From Deltaproteobacteria bacterium (lineage in GTDB: Bacteria; Desulfobacterota_B; Binatia; Bin18), in NCBI GenBank assembly GCA_012271025.1, contig JAAXHF010000256.1, positions 1-30,097 on the forward strand: a DNA stretch of 30,097 nt. Direction: 5' to 3'. The translations under genes and the position numbers were made by a program. Below, piece after piece: positions 1-8,057 of this stretch. The notes beneath the pieces were generated by a model. That model had not been told where the DNA came from, made no database searches, and saw nothing but the letters and a program-made list of their open reading frames with translations. The first letter of the stretch is position 1; each line of letters opens with the position of its first letter.

Positions 1-186
1 AGCGGCGCCGGCCACGACGCCATGGTGCTGAGCCGCTACCTGCCGAGCGCCATGCTGTTCATTCCCAGCATCGGCGGCCGCAGCCACGACACAGCGGAGA
101 ACACCACCGAGCAGGATATCTGTCTGGGAGCGGACATTCTGGCTCACAGCCTTGAGCTGTGGGCGCGACAAAAGGGGCTGGCATGA
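1..186 (+). CDS. M20-family N-carbamoyl-amino-acid hydrolase/amidase, C-terminal fragment
   Basis: Reading frame 1 is open from the window edge to the TGA at 184-186, giving 61 C-terminal residues. The segment begins with SGAGHDAM and continues through MLFIPSIGGRSH and AENTTEQDI, then an amphipathic end. This is the typical end of the hydantoinase/carbamoylase group of M20 zinc amidohydrolases, where the His of GRSH and the GHDA segment belong to the metal and substrate site. Such enzymes hydrolyse N-carbamoyl-amino acids, ureidoglycolate-type compounds or related amides in the cytoplasm. The overlap with a hydantoin-racemase-type gene directly downstream supports a carbamoylase-like role. 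The exact substrate cannot be read from a fragment. The start lies outside the window. Confidence 0.85.
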   Translation, partial: SGAGHDAMVLSRYLPSAMLFIPSIGGRSHDTAENTTEQDICLGADILAHSLELWARQKGLA

Positions 187-923
187 GGATTAAGATCATC
201 AACCCCAACACCTCGGCTGAGATGACCCGGGCTATCGGCGCGGCCGGCCGCTCGGTGGCGCGACCCGGCACCGCAATCACCGCCGTCAGCCCGGCCTATG
301 GTCCGGCGTCCATCGAATCCTACTACGACGACTACCTGAGCATTCCCGGCCTGCTCGAAGAGATCGCAACCGGTGACGCCGAGGGCTACGACGCCTACAT
401 CATCGCCTGTTACGGCGACCCCGGCTTACACGCCGCCCGCGAGCTGACCACCAGGCCGGTCGTGGGCATTGCCGAAGCCTCGCTGTATATGGCGGCCATG
501 CTGGCCGCGCGTTTCTCCATCGTCACCGTCATCCCGCGCACCCGAACCATGCTGGAGGAAATGGTCGCCGGCTATGGGTTTCGGGACAGAGTCGTCAGCA
601 TTCGCACCTCGCCCTTGTACGTGCTGGACGTGGAAAAAGATCCCGACGGCGCACTCGACACGCTGCGAATCGAAGCCCGCAGAGCGCGCGACGAAGACGA
701 TGCCGAGGCCATCCTGTTGGGCTGTGCGGGGTTTACCCAGTTTGCCGACGACCTGGAGCGCGAGTTGGAAATCCCGGTTCTCGACGGTGTTGTTTGCGCG
801 GTGAAAGCCGCCGAGTTGCTGGTTGAGCTGGGCAAGACCACCAGCAAGCACAAAACCTACCGTCCGCCCGAGAAAAAGCCCTACACTGGAATCCTGGCAG
901 GCTTCGGCTCGTCACGGCGGTAG
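183..923 (+). CDS. Aspartate/glutamate/hydantoin racemase family protein
   Basis: A 246-residue protein beginning MRIKIINPNTS, the usual start of the HyuE-type branch of the Asp/Glu/hydantoin racemase superfamily. The chosen ATG overlaps the upstream TGA as ATGA, indicating translational coupling; an ATG 24 bases earlier is less plausible because it sits inside the preceding gene and precedes the conserved start. Two catalytic cysteines of the two-base mechanism are visible: Cys76 in IIACYGDPG and Cys181 in LLGCAGFTQ. The family interconverts enantiomers of 5-substituted hydantoins, or in some members racemises allantoin or amino acids. Together with the carbamoylase it suggests a hydantoin or ureide utilisation unit, but no hydantoinase is inside the window. 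Substrate is inferred only. Confidence 0.88.
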   Translation: MRIKIINPNTSAEMTRAIGAAGRSVARPGTAITAVSPAYGPASIESYYDDYLSIPGLLEEIATGDAEGYDAYIIACYGDPGLHAARELTTRPVVGIAEASLYMAAMLAARFSIVTVIPRTRTMLEEMVAGYGFRDRVVSIRTSPLYVLDVEKDPDGALDTLRIEARRARDEDDAEAILLGCAGFTQFADDLERELEIPVLDGVVCAVKAAELLVELGKTTSKHKTYRPPEKKPYTGILAGFGSSRR

Positions 924-971
924 TCGAAGGCTGCCCCGGTTATCAACCTGTGGGAAAGTGAGGGACCGACT

Positions 972-2570
972 ATGACACACGTATCGACCCAGCCCACGAG
1001 CGTAGCCGACTGTTACGCCGCCCTGGAAGAGCGCATCCTGGCCCGCGATCAGATCGGCGCCAGCGAGGTCTACTACGACCTGTACCGCCAGGGCCGCCCG
1101 CTCGACGAGTTGCTGCTCGAAGCGATCCGGATTCACGGACCCTATACCCACGTGCCCTACCACGAGCGCATCGACGACGGCTTCGTCAACTTCGTCAACA
1201 ACGATCACTGTCTGCTCAGCGCGCGGGCCACGCTCAACCTGGTCAAACTGCTGCCGCCCGAGGCGGCCGGCCTGGCCATGGCCCAGACCATCTGGTACAT
1301 CCCGACCGGCCTCGACATCTGGAACCAGAAGATTCTCAAAGCGCCGGGCCACTACGCCCGGGGAGCCGAGCTGCCCCCCGGGCCGCCACCCGCGCCCGTC
1401 GTGCACTGGCCCGACCAGGAGCCGGAGCACCTGGAAGGTCCGCTGCGCGAGCGTCTGGGGCACTGGCTGAGCCTGGTGCATCGGGGCCAGGTGCTGGAAG
1501 CGTATCGGGTATTCCTCGGCCTGATGCAAGAGCCGCAGTACCGACGTGAGGTGCTGGCCGAACTCGTGTTCGCCGGCCTCATCGATGTGCAGGACCGGAT
1601 GCTCTACAACCGGTCGTACACCACCGGTCACAAGGGCTATCGGGCGCGTTCGACCGTTGAACTCGGCGAGGCGGTCGGCTGGGACCGCGCCCAGCCCATC
1701 CTGTACGCTGGCGTGCCCGACATGGCGGTCGGCCCGCGCTGGTATTCGACCTACGAGATGGCCTGCAACGCCATCACGGTCTACATCGAGAACGACAAGA
1801 TCTCGGCCATTCCCTACGCCGGCACGACCGAGCGCGAGCGCGCCCTTCTGGCCAACACGGAGCCGATTGACCCGACCGAGACGCACGACCTCGTGCACCG
1901 CCTCATCCGCGAGCCGGAACCGGCCGGGATCGAGCGCATCGCCGAGCTGCTGCGGGCCGGCACCCGTCTGTCCGACCTCCTCGACGCGATTCGTCTCGGC
2001 GCCGCCCAGACCGTGCTTGAGACCAGGAATCCGAACAATTTCGCCATGTCTCAACACTGCTACGAATACGTCAGCAGCCTGGGATGGTTTGTGGACAACT
2101 TCGACCATCCACACCGGGTCAAGCTGCTGTTCCTGGCCGCCTCGTTTCTCGAACGCACCGCCCACCATCAGGCTCACACCGGGGACATGCAGCCCGGCGA
2201 GATCGCGGCGCCGGCCGGGTCGGACCGCCTCCCGCCCGAGGCGATCCTCGACCGTCTGGAGGCGGCCGCAGTCAGCTTCGATAAGGAGGGCAGCACGGCC
2301 TGGACCCGGGCCTATCTCGACTCCGGCGCCGACCGGGCACGGCTCGTGCAGCGGCTGGCCCTGGCCGCCTGCCGCACCGGCAACGACCCCCACAACCAGG
2401 AGATCGCCCAATGCCTGCTTGAGGACTGCGTATCGGGGCGGACTGCGGACCCGGACCGGCTGCTGCTGGCCTGTGCCCACCACACCGCCGGCCATCGCAA
2501 GTACGGCGATTTCCTGGAGGCCAGTCGGCGCTTCGGGGCAGCCTTCGACCTGCCCGACTTGCAGGCCTGA
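972..2570 (+). CDS. Conserved protein of unknown function, 532 aa
   Basis: A long uninterrupted frame with codon use like its neighbours, preceded by a purine-rich stretch (GTGAGGGA) about 8 bases before the ATG, 48 bases after the racemase. I do not recognise a named domain with confidence. The protein looks soluble and mostly helical, with no signal peptide or membrane segments. It has His-rich segments that could bind metal or a cofactor: IHGPYTHVPYHERIDDG near residues 54-70, FVNNDHCLL near 75, and FLERTAHHQAHTG near 400. The central part (ETRNPNNFAMSQHCYEY, then FDHPHRVKLLF) faintly resembles the helical domains of questin-oxidase-like or Rieske-linked proteins, but this is a weak impression. 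It may belong to the same transcription unit as the racemase and the following CoA-transferase. Confidence 0.75.
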   Translation: MTHVSTQPTSVADCYAALEERILARDQIGASEVYYDLYRQGRPLDELLLEAIRIHGPYTHVPYHERIDDGFVNFVNNDHCLLSARATLNLVKLLPPEAAGLAMAQTIWYIPTGLDIWNQKILKAPGHYARGAELPPGPPPAPVVHWPDQEPEHLEGPLRERLGHWLSLVHRGQVLEAYRVFLGLMQEPQYRREVLAELVFAGLIDVQDRMLYNRSYTTGHKGYRARSTVELGEAVGWDRAQPILYAGVPDMAVGPRWYSTYEMACNAITVYIENDKISAIPYAGTTERERALLANTEPIDPTETHDLVHRLIREPEPAGIERIAELLRAGTRLSDLLDAIRLGAAQTVLETRNPNNFAMSQHCYEYVSSLGWFVDNFDHPHRVKLLFLAASFLERTAHHQAHTGDMQPGEIAAPAGSDRLPPEAILDRLEAAAVSFDKEGSTAWTRAYLDSGADRARLVQRLALAACRTGNDPHNQEIAQCLLEDCVSGRTADPDRLLLACAHHTAGHRKYGDFLEASRRFGAAFDLPDLQA

Positions 2571-2647
2571 CGCGCGGCGCCCCTAGCTCTGCCCCGACCC
2601 GATGGGCTATAAGGACTGCCCAGACGCGTTGCCAAAAGGAGGACCGT

Positions 2648-3859
2648 ATGGCGGGAGCATTAGACGGAATCAAAGTCCTGGAGCTGACCCGGGTGGGACC
2701 TGGGGCGTTCTGCACCATGATGCTGGCGGACATGGGCGCCGAGGTGCTCAAGATTGAGGCGCCGCCGTCGGGCAAGCTGGCCGGCTCGGGCGCTTCGCCG
2801 ACCCCCGATCAGGCCAGGAAGCTGGCCACCAACTTCACCAACCGCAACAAAAAAAGTATCACCCTCAACCTCAAGGAAGCCGCCGGGCAGGCCGTCCTGC
2901 AAGACCTGGCCAAAGACCATGACGTGCTGGTCGAGGGCTTTCGGCCCGGGGTGATGGGGCGCCTGGGCGGCGATTACGACACGCTCAGTAAACTCAACCC
3001 GCGCCTGGTGTACTGCTCGCTGAGCGGCTTTGGCCAGGACGGGCCGTACCGGGACTATCCGGCCCACGATCTGAACTATCTGGCCCTCGGCGGCGTGCTC
3101 AACCTGATCGGTCAGCCCGAAGGGCCGCCGGCCATTCCGCTCAATATCATCGCCGACTACGCCGGCGCGTCCATGCACGGCGTGACTGGCATCATGTTTG
3201 CGCTGTTCGCCCGGGAGCGCACCGGCAAGGGCCAGCTGGTTGACGTGTCCTACCTCGACACCACCATCTCCCTGCTGGCGGCTACGCCCAATGTGCGCGA
3301 CTATTTTGCCGACGGCACCATGCCGGGCCGGGGCAAGGGCGTTTTTGGCGGCGGGTTTGCCTACTACAGCGTCTACAATACCAAAGACAACAAGCAGCTC
3401 AGCATCGGCTGCACCGAGCCGTGGCTGTGGAACAATCTGTGTGACGCGCTGGACCGCCCGGACTGGAAAGACTGCGGCATGAAGGCCGGCGACTTCTCGC
3501 AGACCACGACCGAGCGGCACCAGCAGGTACGCCAGGAACTCCAGGCCGTGCTGATGACCAGAACCTGCGACGAGTGGTACGACTTTTTGACCAAGGCCGA
3601 CGTGTGTGTGGGCAAGGTCTACGACGTGCCGGAAGTCTTTGACGATCCCCAGGTCCGCCACCGGCAGATGGCGGTCGAACTCGACCACCCCCAGGCCGGC
3701 AAGGTGACCCAGGCCGGGGTGGCGGTCAAGCTGTCCGACACGCCGGGCTCCATCCGCTCCTTTGCCCCGTCCATCGGTCAGCATACCCAGGAAGTGCTGG
3801 ACAGCCTGGGCTACAGCGCGGACAAAATCGCCGAGTTGCGCGACAAACGGGTGGTGTAG
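2648..3859 (+). CDS. CaiB/BaiF family (class III) CoA-transferase
   Basis: A 403-residue protein, normal for class III CoA-transferases. It starts MAGALDGIKVLEL, then ADMGAEVLKIE near residue 30, NRNKKSITLNL near 66, GFRPGVMGRLG near 97 and YCSLSGFGQDGP near 122, all family hallmarks. The expected catalytic aspartate that forms the acyl-CoA anhydride is Asp170 in NIIADYAGAS, close to Asp169 of formyl-CoA transferase. The enzyme moves CoA between a thioester donor and a carboxylic acid in the cytoplasm; the acid is unknown. A strong ribosome site (AAAGGAGG) lies 6 bases before the ATG. The TAG stop is the first three bases of an intergenic repeat. With the MaoC-like and dehydrogenase genes elsewhere in the window it points to acyl-CoA catabolism. 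Confidence 0.93.
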   Translation: MAGALDGIKVLELTRVGPGAFCTMMLADMGAEVLKIEAPPSGKLAGSGASPTPDQARKLATNFTNRNKKSITLNLKEAAGQAVLQDLAKDHDVLVEGFRPGVMGRLGGDYDTLSKLNPRLVYCSLSGFGQDGPYRDYPAHDLNYLALGGVLNLIGQPEGPPAIPLNIIADYAGASMHGVTGIMFALFARERTGKGQLVDVSYLDTTISLLAATPNVRDYFADGTMPGRGKGVFGGGFAYYSVYNTKDNKQLSIGCTEPWLWNNLCDALDRPDWKDCGMKAGDFSQTTTERHQQVRQELQAVLMTRTCDEWYDFLTKADVCVGKVYDVPEVFDDPQVRHRQMAVELDHPQAGKVTQAGVAVKLSDTPGSIRSFAPSIGQHTQEVLDSLGYSADKIAELRDKRVV

Positions 3860-3881
3860 GGGCAGGCCCCCGTGCCTGCCC
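3857..3881 (+). repeat. Dispersed intergenic repeat, copy 1 (TAGGGGC-type)
   Basis: A 25-base unit running TAGGGGCAGGCCCCCGTGCC and five more bases, whose first three bases are the stop codon of the CoA-transferase. GGGGCAGG and CCTGCCC, and GGGGC with GCCCC, can pair to give alternative hairpins. A second copy with roughly 20 of 25 identical bases lies at 24480-24504 after another gene end. Confidence 0.6.
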
Positions 3882-3905
3882 TCACCACGCAGGTCCGACG
3901 GCGTA

Positions 3906-3927
3906 GGGGCGACCGGCCGGTCGTCCC
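3906..3927. repeat. GC-rich palindrome downstream of the CoA-transferase
   Basis: Two abutting 11-base arms, GGGGCGACCGG and CCGGTCGTCCC, are complementary except for one G-T pair. It starts with the same TAGGGGC as the neighbouring repeat (from 3904). No T-run follows, so it is not a canonical intrinsic terminator. It sits between the CoA-transferase and the helicase and may be part of the same intergenic repeat family. Confidence 0.6.
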
Positions 3928-3974
3928 TGCCACTGGATCATATACGGGAAACGAGTGTGGCATAGGGGTTAGCA

Positions 3975-5345
3975 ATGCGCCTCCGCTTCGACCTCGGCAC
4001 CGTCGTGCTGGACGAGCCGCCGCACGACTTCCAGCCGCCGGCCTGCCTGCACTGGGACGGCCGGGTTGACCGCTGGCGGGCCCAGGCCCACCACTACCGC
4101 CCACTGCTCGAACACCTCAAGGGGGCCGGCCTTGAGTGCCGCAACGCAGCCCCGGCCTATCCGACGCTGACACTCAGCAGCCATCTTGAACACGACCCGC
4201 ATCCGTTTCAGACCGAGGCGCTGGCCGCCTGGCAGCGGGCCGGGCGACGGGGGGTGATTGTCCTGCCGACCGGCGCGGGCAAGAGCCAGGTCGGCCAGAT
4301 GGCGATTGCCAGCGTGCAGCGCGGGGCGCTGGTGGTTGCCCCGACCATCGACCTCATGAACCAGTGGTATGACCTGCTGTGCGCGGCCTTCGGCGAACAC
4401 ATCGGGCTGATCGGCGGCGGCTATTATGAGCCCCAGGCCCTGACCGTCACCACCTATGACAGCGCCTATCGCCATATGGACCGCCTCGGCAACCGCTGGG
4501 GGCTGGTGATTTTTGACGAGTGTCACCATTTGCCGGGCGAGATGTACAGCCACGCCGCCCAGATGTGTCTGGCCCCGTACCGGCTGGGGCTGACCGCCAC
4601 CCCGGAGCGGGCCGACGGTAGACACGTCCTGCTCGACGATCTGATCGGTCCCCGGGTGTATGCCAAGGGCATCAAAGAGCTATCCGGAGAGTATCTGGCC
4701 GACTATGTGACCGAGCGCCTCACCGTGCATCTGACTCCCGAGGAGGAGGCCGAGTACCGTCAGGCCAGAGGCCGGTTTTACGACTTCATTGTCGATCACG
4801 GCATTGTGCTGGACGGCCTGGCCGGCTGGCACCGTTTCATCCGCGAGAGCGCCCGCAGCCGCAAGGGCCGCCAGGCCCTGCTGGCCCACCAGCGCTCAAA
4901 AAAACTGGCCCTGGGCACCTCGGCCAAGCTTCGCACCCTGGACTTCCTGCTCAAAAAGCACGCCCGGGAACGGACGCTCATCTTCACCAGCGATAACGAT
5001 ACGGTGTACGCGATTTCGACCGCATTCTTGATTCCGGCCATTACCCACCAGACTCCGACCAAGGAGCGCAAAGCCATCCTGGAGGGCTTTAACCGGGGCG
5101 ACTACCTGGCCCTGGCCACCTCAAAAGTCTTGAACGAGGGCGTCAACGTACCGGAGGCGAGTGTGGCGGTGATTCTGTCCGGCTCGGGCTCAACCCGGGA
5201 ACACGTCCAGCGGCTGGGCCGGGTCTTGCGCAAACGCGAGGGCAAACAGGCTGTGCTGTACGAGGTCATCACCGCCGGCACGGTCGAAGAGGGCATCAGC
5301 CGGCGGCGGCGGCAACACGCGGCGTATCAAAATGACGAGCGCTGA
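3975..5345 (+). CDS. SF2 DNA helicase, XPB/Rad25-type
   Basis: A 456-residue DNA-dependent ATPase. Walker A is PTGAGKS at about residues 98-104, preceded by the Q-motif-like HPFQTEAL. Walker B is IFDECHH at 179-185, followed by GLTATPERADG (motif III) near 205. The C-terminal RecA lobe carries LIFTSDNDT, ATSKVLNEGVNVPEA and QRLGRVLRKREGK (motif VI). The DECH box, TATPER and the end motif VI are typical of archaeal/bacterial XPB-like helicases. The N-terminal 75 residues resemble the damage-recognition-like part of short XPBs. In archaea and some bacteria XPB is often beside the nuclease Bax1 (DUF790); no such gene is adjacent here. Likely role in DNA repair or unwinding, inferred from family. 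Confidence 0.88.
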   Translation: MRLRFDLGTVVLDEPPHDFQPPACLHWDGRVDRWRAQAHHYRPLLEHLKGAGLECRNAAPAYPTLTLSSHLEHDPHPFQTEALAAWQRAGRRGVIVLPTGAGKSQVGQMAIASVQRGALVVAPTIDLMNQWYDLLCAAFGEHIGLIGGGYYEPQALTVTTYDSAYRHMDRLGNRWGLVIFDECHHLPGEMYSHAAQMCLAPYRLGLTATPERADGRHVLLDDLIGPRVYAKGIKELSGEYLADYVTERLTVHLTPEEEAEYRQARGRFYDFIVDHGIVLDGLAGWHRFIRESARSRKGRQALLAHQRSKKLALGTSAKLRTLDFLLKKHARERTLIFTSDNDTVYAISTAFLIPAITHQTPTKERKAILEGFNRGDYLALATSKVLNEGVNVPEASVAVILSGSGSTREHVQRLGRVLRKREGKQAVLYEVITAGTVEEGISRRRRQHAAYQNDER

Positions 5346-5379
5346 ATGCTGAACAAAAGACGCGCGGCCGGGCGTACGT

Positions 5380-6726
5380 TCATGAGTCTCGCCCCAGAGC
5401 GCGTCTGGTCTCCCTGACCACAAGGGGCGCCAGCAACAACACGGCAATCAGATTCGGCACCGCCATCAGCCCGTTCAGCGTATCGGCCAGACTCCACACC
5501 AGCTGGAGGCCGCCAATCGCCCCGACGTACAGAAAACCCAGAAACACCAGGCGGTAGGGCAGGACCACCCAGCCGCCGAACAGGTAGGCCCAGGCGGTCT
5601 CTCCATAAAAGCTCCAGGTCAACATCGTGCTGTAGGCAAACAGCACCAGACAGGCCAGCACCAGGGGGCCACCAAGGCCCGGCAGGCCGCGCGCAAACGC
5701 GGCAGCGGCCAGCCCCGAGGCGGGAATGTCGGGCTCGCCCAACACGCCCGTCACCAGGATGACCAGGCCGGTCATGCTGGCCACGATCAGGGTATCCACG
5801 CTGACCTCCCAGATGCCCCAAAAGCCCTGTCCGACCGGCGTATTCTTGGCCTGGGCATGGACGATGGAGGCCGAGCCGAGACCCGCCTCGTTGGAAAAAA
5901 TTCCCCGCGCCACCCCGTAGCGGATCGCCGCGCCCAGGCTGGCGCCGGCCCAGGCGCCGAGCGGGGCGGCCGGCTGGACCGCGTGGCTGATGATCGTCAG
6001 CACCGCCCCGGGCAGGGCCGAGGCGTGCAGGAGCAGAATGACGCTGCCGCCCAGCAGATACAGCAGCGCCATGCTCGGCACCAGATACTCGGCGGTCTGG
6101 CCGATCCGTTTCACCCCGCCCAGAATCACAATCGCCACGCCGGCCACGACCACAATGCCGGTCAGCGTGGGAGAGACGGCAAAGCTCTGGCTGACACTGG
6201 TCGCGATAGTGTTGGCCTGGACCATATTGCCGATGCCGAGAGCCGCCACCCCGGTCAGAAAGGCATACACCCCGGCCAGCCAGCCCTGACCCAGACCGTC
6301 GGTGATATAGTACATCGGCCCGCCGGCCATCCGGCCGTTTGTCGTGCGACGGTAGTACAGGCCCAGGACGACCTCGCTGAATTTGGTCGCCATGCCGACC
6401 ACAGCCGTCATCCACATCCAGAACAGCGCGCCGGGTCCGCCCAGGGCCAGGGCCGTGCTCACCCCGGCGATATTGCCGACCCCGACCGTGGCGGCCATGG
6501 CCGAACTGACAGCCTGAAAGGAGCTCAGCTCGCCGTCCTGCTGCTGGGTTCGAGACACCAGAAAACGGCCAAACGTCGTCCGCCAGATAAAAACGAAGTG
6601 GGTGAATTGCAGGAAGCCGAGCCGGACACTCAGGTACAGGCCGGTTCCGATCAGCAGGACCATGAGCGGCGGCCCCCACACCACAGCGTTGACCGCCGAG
6701 TTGATCTCGTCAATTGTGGTCAGCAT
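5380..6726 (-). CDS. Alanine/glycine:cation symporter (AGCS) family permease
   Basis: A 448-residue, very hydrophobic protein with about ten to eleven membrane segments. Family features include a start MLTTIDEINSAVNAVVWGPP, the long amphipathic motif GGPGALFWMWMTAVVGMATKF near residues 95-115, GGPMYYI near 135, and IFSNEAGLGSA near 250, which is characteristic of AGCS transporters. These proteins import alanine, glycine or similar small amino acids with Na+ or H+ across the inner membrane. The start was placed at 6726 because a clear ribosome site (GGGAGGGAG) sits 6 bases upstream and the conserved N-terminus begins there; the frame is open 42 codons further upstream without family similarity. 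It is divergent from the MFS gene across a 117-base gap. Confidence 0.93.
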   Translation of the reverse strand: MLTTIDEINSAVNAVVWGPPLMVLLIGTGLYLSVRLGFLQFTHFVFIWRTTFGRFLVSRTQQQDGELSSFQAVSSAMAATVGVGNIAGVSTALALGGPGALFWMWMTAVVGMATKFSEVVLGLYYRRTTNGRMAGGPMYYITDGLGQGWLAGVYAFLTGVAALGIGNMVQANTIATSVSQSFAVSPTLTGIVVVAGVAIVILGGVKRIGQTAEYLVPSMALLYLLGGSVILLLHASALPGAVLTIISHAVQPAAPLGAWAGASLGAAIRYGVARGIFSNEAGLGSASIVHAQAKNTPVGQGFWGIWEVSVDTLIVASMTGLVILVTGVLGEPDIPASGLAAAAFARGLPGLGGPLVLACLVLFAYSTMLTWSFYGETAWAYLFGGWVVLPYRLVFLGFLYVGAIGGLQLVWSLADTLNGLMAVPNLIAVLLLAPLVVRETRRALGRDS

Positions 6727-6843
6727 ACAACTCCCTCCCTGTCCGGGGCAGACCTTACACCATAGCGCCGCCGGGCACCAAGCCGCTCCCGCCGCAGACC
6801 GATGGGGCAGACAAGCCGGGGGATTTCTGAAAGACATACCGCC

Positions 6844-8043
6844 ATGCTTCACCCTGCGGTGCTGACCCTGTCACTGGCCGTTTTCGCCACCATGCTGGGC
6901 AACTGCATGGTCATGTCCTTCCTGCCCATCTATGTCCAGCAGTTTGGTTTCGGCGAGCTGGGGGCGGGCCTGCTGTTCAGCGTCCACGCCGCCACCCGGA
7001 CGCTGATTCTGCCCTTTACCGGCCGCCTGTCCGACCGCTGGGAGCGAAAATACTTCCTGCTGGCCGGCCTGTTCTTTTACACCGCCACCTCGTTTGCCTA
7101 TCTGCCGGCCGATACGGTCGCCAGCTTCATTCTGATCATGATCGTTCACGGTACGGCCACCGCCATCATGCACCCGGTGGCCATGGCTTATGTCGGCGAC
7201 CTGGCCCCGGCCGGACAGGAGGGCCGCTACAGCGGCTCGCTCAACACGGCCATGCTGGGCGGGGTTGCGGGCGGACCGCTGCTGGGTGGAGTCATCAAAG
7301 ACGTGTGGGGCATGCCGGCCAACTTTCTGATCATGGGCGGCCTGAGCCTGGCCGCCCTGGTGGCCCTGGCAGCGTTCCTGCCGCGCATCGCCAGCAGCAC
7401 CAATGCGACACGCCCCGCCGCCGCTTTCCACAGCCTGTTCGCCTCCAAGCCGCTTGTCGGCATGGCCTGTTTTCGTTTTTCCTACGCCCTGACCAACGCC
7501 CTGACCTGGGTGTTTCTACCCCTGCTGGCGACCCGTCTGCTGCCGCTCAACACGACCGAGGTCGGCATTCTGATTTCCCTCAATGTTATTGTCAGCACCC
7601 TGCTCCAGACCCCGTGCGGCCGGCTGGCCGACCGGGTCAACAAAGCCTATCTGATCGCGCTGGGCGGACTCGGTGGATCGCTCGGCCTGGCCGTCTTCCC
7701 GTTTGCCGGGGAGTTCTGGCATCTGTTGGTGCTGAATATCTGGGTCGGCGCCATGTACGGGCTGGCTTTTCCGTCCCACACCGCGCTGGCCATGGAACAC
7801 GGCCAGCGCTACGGCATGGGGACGGTCATGAGTCTGCTGATGATGGCCCACGGGGTCGGCATGATGGTTGGGCCGGCCGTGTTCGGCACTCTGGCCAGTC
7901 AGTCCGGCCTGGCCGGCGCCTTTTGGATCGGCGGGTCTGCGGGGGCGGTGCTGACCGTTGTGTGCGCCGTCCTGGTCAACACCGACCTCCCGCGGCCAGC
8001 CGCCCAGCCCACGTCCCGCACCCAGCCGGCCGTCGCCGACTGA
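6844..8043 (+). CDS. Major facilitator superfamily (MFS) transporter
   Basis: A 399-residue protein with about twelve hydrophobic segments in two halves, the usual MFS size. The cytoplasmic loop after helix 2 contains GRLSDRWERK, a good MFS motif A; a related loop in the second half reads CGRLADRVNKAY. The N-terminus MLHPAVLTLSLAVFATMLG leads straight into helix 1, which fixes the start at 6844; the frame extends 14 codons upstream without such features. The ribosome site before this ATG is weak. Substrate cannot be predicted; the overall look is that of drug/efflux or organic-anion MFS members. It converges on the alcohol dehydrogenase gene with only 14 bases between the stops and no obvious terminator. 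Confidence 0.92.
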   Translation: MLHPAVLTLSLAVFATMLGNCMVMSFLPIYVQQFGFGELGAGLLFSVHAATRTLILPFTGRLSDRWERKYFLLAGLFFYTATSFAYLPADTVASFILIMIVHGTATAIMHPVAMAYVGDLAPAGQEGRYSGSLNTAMLGGVAGGPLLGGVIKDVWGMPANFLIMGGLSLAALVALAAFLPRIASSTNATRPAAAFHSLFASKPLVGMACFRFSYALTNALTWVFLPLLATRLLPLNTTEVGILISLNVIVSTLLQTPCGRLADRVNKAYLIALGGLGGSLGLAVFPFAGEFWHLLVLNIWVGAMYGLAFPSHTALAMEHGQRYGMGTVMSLLMMAHGVGMMVGPAVFGTLASQSGLAGAFWIGGSAGAVLTVVCAVLVNTDLPRPAAQPTSRTQPAVAD

Positions 8044-8057
8044 GGAGCCCGCCCCGC

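Noticed and set aside
912..2495. Long minus-strand frame opposite the 532-residue gene
   Set aside because: No ribosome site and low-complexity translation; the plus-strand frame has better codon use and start.
5327..6679. Second long minus-strand frame overlapping the AGCS gene
   Set aside because: Out-of-frame shadow; only the 5380-6726 frame shows membrane segments and family motifs.
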